Origin: JACQFK01 sp036383955
GTDB lineage: Bacteria > Planctomycetota > MHYJ01 > JACPRB01
Reading direction: 5' to 3'
DNA length: 30,931 bases
Assembly: GCA_036383955.1 (NCBI GenBank)
Contig: DASVNH010000072.1
Location: forward strand, 1 to 30,931
Below, piece after piece: positions 15,466-22,538 of this stretch (position 1 is the first letter of the stretch; each line of letters opens with the position of its first letter). Under the pieces are notes generated by a model. That model was not told the DNA's origin. It saw nothing but the letters and a program-made list of their open reading frames with translations, and ran no database searches. A program made the translations under genes and the position numbers.

Positions 15466-15906
15466 TCGACGTCTTCTTCCCACGGGATCCACGATCAGCC
15501 GTCCACGCGCCGCGTCCGGCTCAAGAAGATCCTGCTGGTCGACGCCGATCCCGTGCAGGGCCCCGACATGCGCCGCGAGCTCGAGGCCTCGGGGTACTAT
15601 CTCAACCACGTGACGTCGCCGATCGAGGCGCGGCGCCGGGAAGCCGAGCGGGTCTACGATCTGATGGTCTTTTCCGCCGCCCTCGGCGAGGGCGTGCTGG
15701 GCGTGCTGATCGACGAGCTGGGGCGGAGGGAGTCGCCTCCCCCGGTGCTCGTCCTGGCGGGTCCCGAAGGGCTCAAGCGGCGCGCGGAGCTGGACGGGGT
15801 GACCTGCCTGATGGTGCTGCGGGCGCCGTACACGGCGGCGGATGTCGCCGACGCGGCGCGGGCGCTGGCCGGCCCTCCCTGGGAGGAGCCGGGCACGCGG
15901 GTCTGA
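15463..15906 (+). CDS. Degenerate receiver-like protein, 147 aa
   Basis: CheY-like fold: KKILLVDADPVQGPDMRREL (beta1 with the Asp27/Asp29 acidic pair retained), DLMVFSAALGEG (beta3, phospho-acceptor Asp replaced by Ser 71), PPVLVLAGPEGLKRR (beta4) and MVLRAPYTAADVADAARALA (beta5, with RAPY in place of the usual KP). The tail is short and there is no output domain. It has a strong AGGAGG Shine-Dalgarno and an extended -10 promoter. The next receiver-like gene starts 11 bp after its stop, so the pair forms an operon. Role inferred only as phosphorylation-independent interaction or regulation. Confidence 0.8.
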   Translation: MSTSSSHGIHDQPSTRRVRLKKILLVDADPVQGPDMRRELEASGYYLNHVTSPIEARRREAERVYDLMVFSAALGEGVLGVLIDELGRRESPPPVLVLAGPEGLKRRAELDGVTCLMVLRAPYTAADVADAARALAGPPWEEPGTRV

Positions 15907-15917
15907 CGGAGGAACGG

Positions 15918-16343
15918 ATGGGCGACACGAACACCACGATCCGGCTGGCGGGCGCGGTCCCGCCGCCGGCGAACGAGCCGATCGGCAAGGGCATCCTCAT
16001 CTGCGACGCGGATCCGAAGGAGGCGGCGACGCTGCGGAACTCCCTCGACGCCGCGGGCTACGATGTCAGCTGCTGGATCGAGCCGAACGACGCGCGGGAT
16101 CGCCTCAAGGCGCGCAACTACGACGTGGTGATCTTCTCGACCAACCTCAGCGACAAGGGCATGGACAGCCTGCTGGAAGACCTGCGCCCGCGCAAGGTGC
16201 CGCCCAAGGTGGTGCTGATCGCCGGCGAGGACGAGGGCGACGCGGCCGCGCGCTGCTTCCTGCGGACGGTCATCCTGGTCAACCGCCCGTTCAAGGTCGG
16301 CGAGGTCGCCGACATCGTCGAGCACCTCATCGGCGCGGCCTAG
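15918..16343 (+). CDS. Degenerate receiver-like protein, 141 aa
   Basis: CheY-like fold after a 20-residue tail: GKGILICDADPKEAATLRNS followed by LDAAGYDV (beta1 with Asp30/Asp32), YDVVIFSTNLSDKG (beta3, Ser 74 in place of the phospho-acceptor Asp), PKVVLIAGEDEGD (beta4) and VILVNRPFKVGEVADIVEHL (beta5, NRPF where KPF is usual). There is no output domain. It has a Shine-Dalgarno GGAGGA 4 nt before the ATG. It is probably a duplicate of the 15463 gene, and the 11171 protein shares the Ser substitution. The longer frame extending upstream is out of register with the preceding gene and is not used. Confidence 0.8.
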   Translation: MGDTNTTIRLAGAVPPPANEPIGKGILICDADPKEAATLRNSLDAAGYDVSCWIEPNDARDRLKARNYDVVIFSTNLSDKGMDSLLEDLRPRKVPPKVVLIAGEDEGDAAARCFLRTVILVNRPFKVGEVADIVEHLIGAA

Positions 16344-16347
16344 GACG

Positions 16348-16392
16348 AGCTCCAAGCGAACGAGCTCCCCGTCCGGCTCGGCGCTCGGAGCT
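16348..16392. terminator. Possible bidirectional terminator between convergent genes
   Basis: AGCTCCAAGCG (16348-16358) pairs with CGCTCGGAGCT (16382-16392) with one mismatch, around a GC-rich 23-nt loop. It spans the gap between the plus-strand stop at 16343 and the minus-strand stop at 16391-16393. There is no U-tract on either side. Confidence 0.45.
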
Positions 16393-17041
16393 AGCGTCTT
16401 CGATCCAGCCACAGATCCATCTGCCGGATCTGCTCGTCCCGCCGGTCCGGGTCCCCGTGATAGGCGAGAGGGCGGTCGAAGATCGTCGCCAGCAGGATCC
16501 ACGCGTAGTCGCAGACGCGGTCCCCCTGCGCGCGCCCGGCGGGCTCGGCGGAGGCGGGGGCCCGGCGGCGGTCGCGCAACAGGGGCCGCAGGTACGGCGC
16601 CGATTCCGCGCCCAGCTTCAACAGCTCCTGGCCGTACACCCCCGGCAGGAAGCCCGACGGGGAGATGGCGCCCCAGCGGCTGAAATCGGCCTCCCGCCCC
16701 AGCGCCGCCGCGTAGAGGATCGCCTTCGCGGCCGGCGTGAAACGCTCCTCGGGGGCGAGCCGCTCGAGCGCCCGCAGCGCGAGGATCGCCCGCGGGCCGT
16801 TCGCGTCGGCCTCCTCGCGGAGCGCCGGGACGTGCTCCCGCCCGAGCCGCCGGTACTCCGGCGCCCGCTCGACCGATCCCCAGTGGACGTAGAAGGACGC
16901 TTCCAGGGCGTCGAGCACGCCGCGCGTCTCGCCCCGGACATCCCGCGCCTCGACCGGGCGGGGCGCGGGCCGGGCCGGCGCGGCGCAGGAGCCGAGCAGC
17001 AGAACGACGGCGCAGCGGACGCTCACGCCGACGTTACGCAC
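16391..17041 (-). CDS. Probable lipoprotein, 216 aa, function unknown
   Basis: N-terminus RNVGVSVRCAVVLLLGSCAAPARPAPRP: a hydrophobic core ending LLGSC, a plausible lipobox. The mature part is helical and rich in Ala, Arg and Leu (HVPALREEADANGPRAILAL, PEERFTPAAKAILYAAALGRE) and includes WILLATIFDRPLAYHGDPDR. It is not assigned to a family; a HEAT-like or TPR-like helical fold is possible. The start is GTG 17041, 6 nt downstream of TATACC; an in-frame GTG 15 bp later would also keep the signal. Divergent from the 17079 gene. Confidence 0.68.
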   Translation of the reverse strand: MRNVGVSVRCAVVLLLGSCAAPARPAPRPVEARDVRGETRGVLDALEASFYVHWGSVERAPEYRRLGREHVPALREEADANGPRAILALRALERLAPEERFTPAAKAILYAAALGREADFSRWGAISPSGFLPGVYGQELLKLGAESAPYLRPLLRDRRRAPASAEPAGRAQGDRVCDYAWILLATIFDRPLAYHGDPDRRDEQIRQMDLWLDRRR

Positions 17042-17063
17042 CCTTCTGGTATATCACACGGGC

Positions 17064-17069
17064 TATACT
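17064..17069 (+). promoter_or_regulatory. -10 hexamer TATACT upstream of 17079
   Basis: TATACT ends 9 nt before the ATG, implying a 0-3 nt leader, and no Shine-Dalgarno is visible. A divergent TATACC (17048-17053, minus strand) stands 6 nt before the GTG at 17041. Confidence 0.45.
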
Positions 17070-17078
17070 TCCCTCCGC

Positions 17079-17618
17079 ATGGGCGTGGGGCCACAGCGCT
17101 GTCCGAGCTGCCAGACCGAGGTCCTCGAGGGATCTCCCAACTGCCCGAAGTGCGGCTGGGATCTGGCCCAGGCCGCGCCCGACATCATCTACCTCGACCC
17201 CCTCCCGGACGCTCCGGCGCCGGCCGTCCCTGCCGCCCTGCAGCCCACGGTCGTGGTCAGCCCCGCTCCAAGGCCGCCCGTCGCTCCGGCGCCGGCCGTC
17301 GCGCCCGCCCCGCCTCCGTCCGGCGGGCGCCCCCACAGCGCGGCGGTCGCGCTCGCCTGCGCGCTGCTCGTTCCTGGCGCGGGCCAGGCCTACAACGGAA
17401 GACCGGTCCGCGGCTTCTTCGTGCTCTTCTTCACGCCGCTGGTCGTGCCCTGGCTGCTGAGCCTCTGGGGCGCGTGGTCCACCGCGAGCCGGATGCGCGC
17501 CGAGGGCGGGCGCTTCGGCGCGGGCGGCTTCGTCTGGGTCTTCCTGCAGCTCTGGCTGTTCTGCAACGTGGGCCTCGCGACCCTCATCGGCCTGACTCTC
17601 GCGGGAGTGGTCCGGTGA
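17079..17618 (+). CDS. Zinc-ribbon and TM2-like membrane protein, 179 aa
   Basis: The N-terminal zinc ribbon has Cys 8, 11, 22 and 25 (CPSC...CPKCG). A long Pro/Ala/Val linker (about 35-85, with repeated PAPAVAPAPPP) follows. The C-terminal membrane domain has VPGAGQAYNGRPVRGFFVLF, which resembles the TM2 pattern (G.GQ.Y.G....G), then two or three helices. Membrane proteins of this layout are widespread in bacteria and poorly understood. Its stop overlaps the start of the gluzincin-like gene by 4 bp (GTGA), so the two are translationally coupled and probably work together. Confidence 0.83.
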   Translation: MGVGPQRCPSCQTEVLEGSPNCPKCGWDLAQAAPDIIYLDPLPDAPAPAVPAALQPTVVVSPAPRPPVAPAPAVAPAPPPSGGRPHSAAVALACALLVPGAGQAYNGRPVRGFFVLFFTPLVVPWLLSLWGAWSTASRMRAEGGRFGAGGFVWVFLQLWLFCNVGLATLIGLTLAGVVR

Positions 17619-20600
17619 CGGCGCCCGCGCGGCCGCGCACGGGCAGCCTCGGCTGCCTGGGCGTGTTCAGCGTGCTCTGCCTGACGGCCTTCTCCGCGGC
17701 GGAACTCGGGATCGCGTGGTGGCTCAACGCCTCGTGGTTCGACCGCGTGGCCTTCTGGCGCGCGCCGCGGGTGGAGCCCGAACCGGTCGCGCTCGAAGGG
17801 AAGGACGCGGAGTCGGCCTGGGCGCGCTGGCGGGCCGAGATCCCTCCCCCTCCCCCGCCCTTCCGGAAGGTCGACGTCACCCGGCCCGTCCTCCTCCACG
17901 ACGTGAAGGCGACGGCCTCCTACACGCCGGCCGCGGGAGCCGCCGTGAGCGACCCCGTGAACGGCGCGACGGTGCGCGTCCCCGCGGGCGCGCTTCCGGC
18001 GCCGGCCCGCGTGACCCTCACGCCCTGCGCCAAGGTCCCCGGAGAGATGGCGATTCCCTTCGCCGGGCCCGTCTACGACCTGAAGATCGACGACCGCGAG
18101 CACACGGCCTTCCAGCGGCCGATCGAGCTCTCGCTCCCCTACGTCAAGGGCCTCGCGAAGGACGACCAGGTCGGCATCCAGGTCTGGGAAAACGGACGCT
18201 GGAGGGCGCTGCCGTCGCGGGTCGACCCCGTCAAAGGCATGGTGATCGCGACGTCCCCGCACGCCAGCCTGTTCAGCGTGGCCGATCTCGCGAAGATCGC
18301 GGCGCGGATCGGGTTCACGGCGACGGCCGGCAAGCTCCTGGCCGTCCTGGCCATCGTCGCCGCCGGGGCGGAGAACGACACGTCGCGCGCGGCCGCCTTC
18401 GCGCTCTACTACGGCCGCAGCGAGGAATACGAGACGCCCGAAGGCAACTTCAAGATCCACTACTACACCTACGGCTCGGCGAAAATCCCCCGCGACTGGG
18501 AGGTCTTCAACGATCCCTTCACGCCAGACACGAGCGGACGGACGCCCGTGTACGTCCAGCGCCTCGGCCACTGGCTGGAGTACTGCCGGAAGGAGCTGCA
18601 CGCGGAAGGCTTCGCCCTGCCGCCCGCGAAGCTCATCCGCTACGATTGCTTCGTGGTGCCCGACGGCGAGACGGGCGGCAATCTGGGGGCGTCGAACATC
18701 AGCGGCCCCCTCTTCATCTCGCCCAGGATCCACGAGCTCGCCCGGACGGCGGCGGGGGGCCCCTATGACCCGGAGGCCGTCATGAAGTCCACCTGCGCGC
18801 ACGAGCTGCTGCACGTGGCGCAGGGCAAGTGGTACAGCACGGTCAAGTCGGAGATGCCCTGGTCGGGCGTCGAGCGCCTCTGCGAGGGCGACGCCGAGTA
18901 CAACGCCTGGCGCTTCTGGCGCAAGCGCGGCCTGGAGGACAAATTCCACGAGAGCCTGGTCGCCTCGACGCTGGCCCTCCCGGCCTACTCGTTCGACCAG
19001 ACGGGCGAAACCGAGCGCTACGCCTACGCGCTCTGGTTCGAGTGGATGCAGCACCGCTTTGGAGAACAGACCGCCCGCGACTTCCTCGTCGCGGCCCACG
19101 AAGGCGGCGGCGGTTCGCTCTCCTCGATGGACGCCGCCGCGAAGAAGGTCCTGGGCGGGCACGGGATGTCGACCCTCGGCGAAGCCCTCGCCGAATTCGC
19201 CGCCGACTACTACCACCGGGACTGGTGGACCGCGAAGCTCTGCCCGAAGACGGTCACCACGGGAAGCGTGAGCTCCGGCCTGACCCGCTACTTCGACGAC
19301 GGCTTCGGATTCGGCCAGAACGTGAAGCCCGACTTCATCACGCTTGCGCGCAAGACCAGCGACGGCAGCGTCGCCCGCCGCCCTTACAAGAAGGTCGCCC
19401 GCGCCGGGATCCCCCACCTGAGCTCCCGCGCCGTCTACATGGTGACCGACACCCTCGTCAGCGACGCCAAGCAGCCCAAGCCCCGCCTCGTCATCGAGTT
19501 CGAAGGCGCCGCCGCGTCCGACGCCGCCCTGCGGGTCTCCCTCGCCAAGGGCACCATGGACAACCCCTTCGGCCCCGGTCCCGCGCCGGGCTCCGAAGGC
19601 GAGATCACGGCCTTTCCCCTCGCCCAGGGCCGCGTCGTCCTCGACGGCTTCGGCGTCAAGGGCCAGCCGAACGTCGTGACTCTCCTCGTCACCAACCGCT
19701 CGCTCGACGCCGACCTGGGCGGCCTCACCATCAAGCGCTGGCTCCTGGAATCCCCCTCCTTCGCCCAGCTGGAGCTCCAGACCCAGGGGAACGACAAGTG
19801 GCTCCTCAAGTGGAAGCCCGCCCCTCTCGAGGAGCACGCGGACGTCTTCTCGACCTACCGGATCTACCGACGTCCCCTCCACGCCGCGCCGGAGGTCAAG
19901 GAGCTCGTGAAGGACGTCCGGAGCGGCGCCGCGAACGCCGAGCTCGTCCAGACCGAGCTGGAAGGGAAGGACGTCGCCGACCACCGGTACGCGGTCGCGG
20001 TGGTCGACGTCCGCGGCAACGAAAGCGAGCCGCGGGACGTCGAGCTCAAGGACCCCTTCGTGGGGACCTGGGAAGGCTCGTTCAAGCTCGTGGACGGTTC
20101 CTTCGTGAAGCCGATCATGGAGCTGATCGAGAAGAAGGGCGCCGAATACGACGCCAAGGAAGAGGCCGCGATCCGGCGCATCGAGGAGCCCGACCGGCGC
20201 CAGCGGGCGACCCGTAGCCTGGAGGAGAACAAGAAGGCCCGGGCGGAGCTCTCGAAGCTGCTGAACGAGTTCCTGGGCGGCGCCGAGGAGGCGACGCGCC
20301 TGGGGGTGCCGATCGAGTTCCAGATCCGTCTCGACGGCGGCAAGTACCTGTTCAGCGTCCGGGAGATCCTCTGGGGCCTGCTCCCGCTGGAGAAGGCGGA
20401 TCGGGTCGAGACCGAGCTCAAGCGCGCCGGCAAGCTGACCCTGCGGGTGCCCGACATGCCCGAGGAGCTGCCGCCGATGAACTTCACCCTCCACCGGATG
20501 GACCCCGAGGGGAAGAAGCCCAACATCATCCGCGAGGACAACTACGTGCTCCAGACCACCGGCGAGGCGTCCAAGGAGCTCCCGATCCGTTGCGTCTTCC

Positions 20601-20647
20601 GCTGGGACTTCGAGCGCAAAAGCGCGGAGAACCCCCCCAAACCTTGA
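17615..20647 (+). CDS. Membrane-anchored gluzincin-like metalloprotease candidate, 1010 aa
   Basis: GTG 17615 overlaps the previous stop. Domains: a membrane helix (about 11-35); a beta domain with GATVRVPAGALPAPARVTLT, like ZU5-type domains of bacterial surface proteins (about 105-225); a hydrophobic segment LLAVLAIVAAGA (about 242-255); a peptidase-like region with HELLH at 396-400 and, 24 residues later, Glu 424 in RLCEGDAEYNAW, matching the gluzincin HExxH...E zinc triad; a fibronectin-like segment (about 725-815, STYRIYRRPLHAAPEVKELV); and a charged helical stretch (about 840-890). Zinc proteolysis is inferred from the motif. The frame is open further upstream but that part is antisense-like. 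Confidence 0.8.
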   Translation: MTAPARPRTGSLGCLGVFSVLCLTAFSAAELGIAWWLNASWFDRVAFWRAPRVEPEPVALEGKDAESAWARWRAEIPPPPPPFRKVDVTRPVLLHDVKATASYTPAAGAAVSDPVNGATVRVPAGALPAPARVTLTPCAKVPGEMAIPFAGPVYDLKIDDREHTAFQRPIELSLPYVKGLAKDDQVGIQVWENGRWRALPSRVDPVKGMVIATSPHASLFSVADLAKIAARIGFTATAGKLLAVLAIVAAGAENDTSRAAAFALYYGRSEEYETPEGNFKIHYYTYGSAKIPRDWEVFNDPFTPDTSGRTPVYVQRLGHWLEYCRKELHAEGFALPPAKLIRYDCFVVPDGETGGNLGASNISGPLFISPRIHELARTAAGGPYDPEAVMKSTCAHELLHVAQGKWYSTVKSEMPWSGVERLCEGDAEYNAWRFWRKRGLEDKFHESLVASTLALPAYSFDQTGETERYAYALWFEWMQHRFGEQTARDFLVAAHEGGGGSLSSMDAAAKKVLGGHGMSTLGEALAEFAADYYHRDWWTAKLCPKTVTTGSVSSGLTRYFDDGFGFGQNVKPDFITLARKTSDGSVARRPYKKVARAGIPHLSSRAVYMVTDTLVSDAKQPKPRLVIEFEGAAASDAALRVSLAKGTMDNPFGPGPAPGSEGEITAFPLAQGRVVLDGFGVKGQPNVVTLLVTNRSLDADLGGLTIKRWLLESPSFAQLELQTQGNDKWLLKWKPAPLEEHADVFSTYRIYRRPLHAAPEVKELVKDVRSGAANAELVQTELEGKDVADHRYAVAVVDVRGNESEPRDVELKDPFVGTWEGSFKLVDGSFVKPIMELIEKKGAEYDAKEEAAIRRIEEPDRRQRATRSLEENKKARAELSKLLNEFLGGAEEATRLGVPIEFQIRLDGGKYLFSVREILWGLLPLEKADRVETELKRAGKLTLRVPDMPEELPPMNFTLHRMDPEGKKPNIIREDNYVLQTTGEASKELPIRCVFRWDFERKSAENPPKP

Positions 20648-20695
20648 GCCGTCCGGCGGGCCCTCCCCCCTTCATCCTTTCCTTGCGGGCGGCTC
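20646..20695. terminator. Hairpin starting on the stop codon of the 17615 gene
   Basis: GAGCCGTCCG (20646-20655) pairs with CGGGCGGCTC (20686-20695) with one mismatch, around a 30-nt loop. The first two bases are the last two of the TGA stop. No U-tract follows. Confidence 0.4.
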
Positions 20696-20724
20696 AATCC
20701 AAAGGAGCGTTTTCGATCCGGAGT

Positions 20725-20733
20725 TGCTATTCT
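20725..20733 (+). promoter_or_regulatory. Extended -10 promoter TGCTATTCT
   Basis: TATTCT at 20728-20733 preceded by TGC, followed by Shine-Dalgarno AAGGAGA (20744-20750) and the ATG at 20759. It is similar to the TGCTATAAT promoter at 15424. No clear -35. Confidence 0.5.
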
Positions 20734-20758
20734 GTCGGCCTCGAAGGAGAGACCGACC

Positions 20759-21772
20759 ATGCCGACCCCGACCCTGGAGCTGATCCTCAAGAACTTCAAG
20801 AACTTCAACGCGCGGGCGACGCGCGACGCTCTCCTCGCCTACTGGAAGCACATCGAGAGCGGCGGCAGGATGTTCTGGGCCGTCGCCGGCGCCATGTCGT
20901 CCGCGCAGCTCGGCATCACCCTCGCCCCCGCGATCCGGGCCGGCCTCATCCACGGCCTCTCGGTGACGGGCGCGAACCTCGAGGAATCGCTCTTCCGCCT
21001 CGTCGCCCACCACGCCTACAAGGACTTCCCCGACTACCGCTACTTCCGGAAGTCGGACGACACGAAGATCCTCGACGACCGCATGCGCCGCGTCACCGAC
21101 ACCAGCATCCCCGAGGACGAGGCCTTCCGGGCCGTCGAGAAGATCATCGTCCCCATGTGGGAGAAGGCGACGAAGAACAAGGAGCGCCGCTTCTGGCACG
21201 AGTACTTCTACGAGGTCATCCAGAAGATCCCGGCCAAGCTCCACGAGGGCGACCCCGAGGAATGCTGGCTGCTCGCCGCCGCGAAGGCCGAGCTCCCCAT
21301 CGTCGTCCCCGGCCACGAAGACTCGACCTTCGGCAACATCTTCGCCTCGTACGTGAAGACCGGCGAGGCCTCCGCGAACATCGTCAAGAGCGGCATCGAA
21401 TACATGGCCGCCTTCTACGACCAGTACGCCGCGCTCGCCGCCGGCAAGGGCGTCGGCTTCTTCCAGATCGGCGGCGGCATCGCGGGCGACTTCCCCATCT
21501 GCGTCGTCCCCAGCATCAAGTACGACCTCAAGAAGGACGCCAAGCCCTGGGCCTACTTCTGCCAGATCTCGGATTCGACGACGTCCTACGGCTCCTACTC
21601 CGGCGCGACGCCCAACGAGAAGATCACCTGGGACAAGCTCACGGAAAAGACGCCGATGTTCGTGATCGAGTCCGACGCGACGATCGTGGTGCCGCTGATG
21701 CTCACCGCGATGCTCGAGGCCAAGGCCGATCCGGCGGCGGCGAAGGCGCTGATCGCCAAGAGCGCCAAGTAG
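20759..21772 (+). CDS. Deoxyhypusine synthase-like protein
   Basis: 337 residues of the deoxyhypusine synthase fold (NAD-dependent transfer of the aminobutyl group of spermidine). Family sequence includes AGAMSSAQLGITLAPAIRAG, GLSVTGANLEESL, YFYEVIQK, DSTFGNIFASY and GFFQIGGGIAGDFPICVVPS. The segment SGATPNEKITWDKL aligns with the eukaryotic SGA...W.K active-site stretch, putting Lys 293 at the catalytic lysine. Bacteria have no eIF5A; relatives include homospermidine synthases, so a polyamine product is more likely than protein modification. It has an extended -10 promoter and Shine-Dalgarno. The EI24-like gene follows after 7 bp, probably in one operon. Confidence 0.92.
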   Translation: MPTPTLELILKNFKNFNARATRDALLAYWKHIESGGRMFWAVAGAMSSAQLGITLAPAIRAGLIHGLSVTGANLEESLFRLVAHHAYKDFPDYRYFRKSDDTKILDDRMRRVTDTSIPEDEAFRAVEKIIVPMWEKATKNKERRFWHEYFYEVIQKIPAKLHEGDPEECWLLAAAKAELPIVVPGHEDSTFGNIFASYVKTGEASANIVKSGIEYMAAFYDQYAALAAGKGVGFFQIGGGIAGDFPICVVPSIKYDLKKDAKPWAYFCQISDSTTSYGSYSGATPNEKITWDKLTEKTPMFVIESDATIVVPLMLTAMLEAKADPAAAKALIAKSAK

Positions 21773-21779
21773 CGAGGGC

Positions 21780-22499
21780 ATGCCGGGCTTCTTCGACGCG
21801 GCGTCGTATCCCCTGCGGGGGCTCGGGTTCCTCCTGAAGCGTCCCGCGCTCTGGCCCCCGGCCTTGGCGGCCTTCGCCGTCAACGTCGTCCTCTTCACCG
21901 CCGCCCTCGTCGCCTTCTTCGTCTGGCTGCCGGACCTCGCCCGGGCCGTCACTCCCGACCGCCTCCCCGCCTGGACCGCCTGGATCTTCGGCCTCCTGAT
22001 CGCCGTCGCCGGGCTGCTCTCGACGGCCTTCCTCTTCACGATCGTGGGCCACGCGGTGGCCGCGCCGTTCCTCGACAGCCTGGCGGAGCGCGCCCTCCGG
22101 GACCTCGGCGAGACCCTGCCGCCCGCGCCGTCGTTCGCGCGCTCGCTCCTGCGCGGCCTGGGCGGCCAGCTCCTCAAGCTGACCCTCTTCGGCGTCATCC
22201 AGGCCGCCCTTCTGCTCACGCTCGTCACGCCGCTCGGCCTGCTCTATCCGGTCCTGGCGGGCGCCGTCGCCGCGCTCTTCTTCGCCCTCGAGTACGTCGA
22301 CTACCCGCTCGGCGCCCGCGGCCTCGGCGCGGGAGAGCGCCCGAGCTTCGTGGTCCGCCGGGCGCGCCCCTGCCTCGGCTTCGGCGCGGCCTGCCTCCTC
22401 CTTCACATGATCCCGCTCCTGGCCTACGTCGCCCTCCCCGTCTCCGTCTGCGGCGCCGTCCTCCTGGTCCATCGCCTCGACGGAGCGAAGCGGGAATAA
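21780..22499 (+). CDS. EI24/CysZ-like integral membrane protein
   Basis: 239 residues, mostly hydrophobic. The pattern matches the EI24/CysZ family: a start motif SYPLRGLGFLLKRPALWPPA, a re-entrant region HAVAAPFLDSLAERALRDLG after the second helix, a central helix pair, the conserved ALEYVDYPLGARG, and a terminal pair around GFGAACLLLHMIPLLAYVAL, then CGAVLL. CysZ members carry sulfate; most other members have no known substrate, so no substrate is given here. ATG lies 7 bp after the deoxyhypusine synthase-like gene. The stop codon sits in the loop of a hairpin (22481-22521). Confidence 0.85.
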   Translation: MPGFFDAASYPLRGLGFLLKRPALWPPALAAFAVNVVLFTAALVAFFVWLPDLARAVTPDRLPAWTAWIFGLLIAVAGLLSTAFLFTIVGHAVAAPFLDSLAERALRDLGETLPPAPSFARSLLRGLGGQLLKLTLFGVIQAALLLTLVTPLGLLYPVLAGAVAALFFALEYVDYPLGARGLGAGERPSFVVRRARPCLGFGAACLLLHMIPLLAYVALPVSVCGAVLLVHRLDGAKRE

Positions 22500-22521
22500 G
22501 GACTTCCCGCTTCCCGCTCCG
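22481..22521. terminator. Hairpin with the EI24-like stop codon in its loop
   Basis: CGGAGCG (22481-22487) plus AAGCGGGAA (22488-22496) pairs with TTCCCGCTT (22504-22512) plus CGCTCCG (22515-22521), with a 2-nt bulge and a 7-nt loop holding TAA. There are 16 paired positions and no strong U-tract. Confidence 0.5.
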
Positions 22522-22538
22522 TCCCTTACAACTAGGGG

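Noticed and set aside
17390..20494. 1034-codon minus-strand frame opposite the gluzincin-like gene
   Set aside because: The plus-strand frame has a signal/anchor, HELLH motif and coupled start; the minus frame is compositionally biased and has none.
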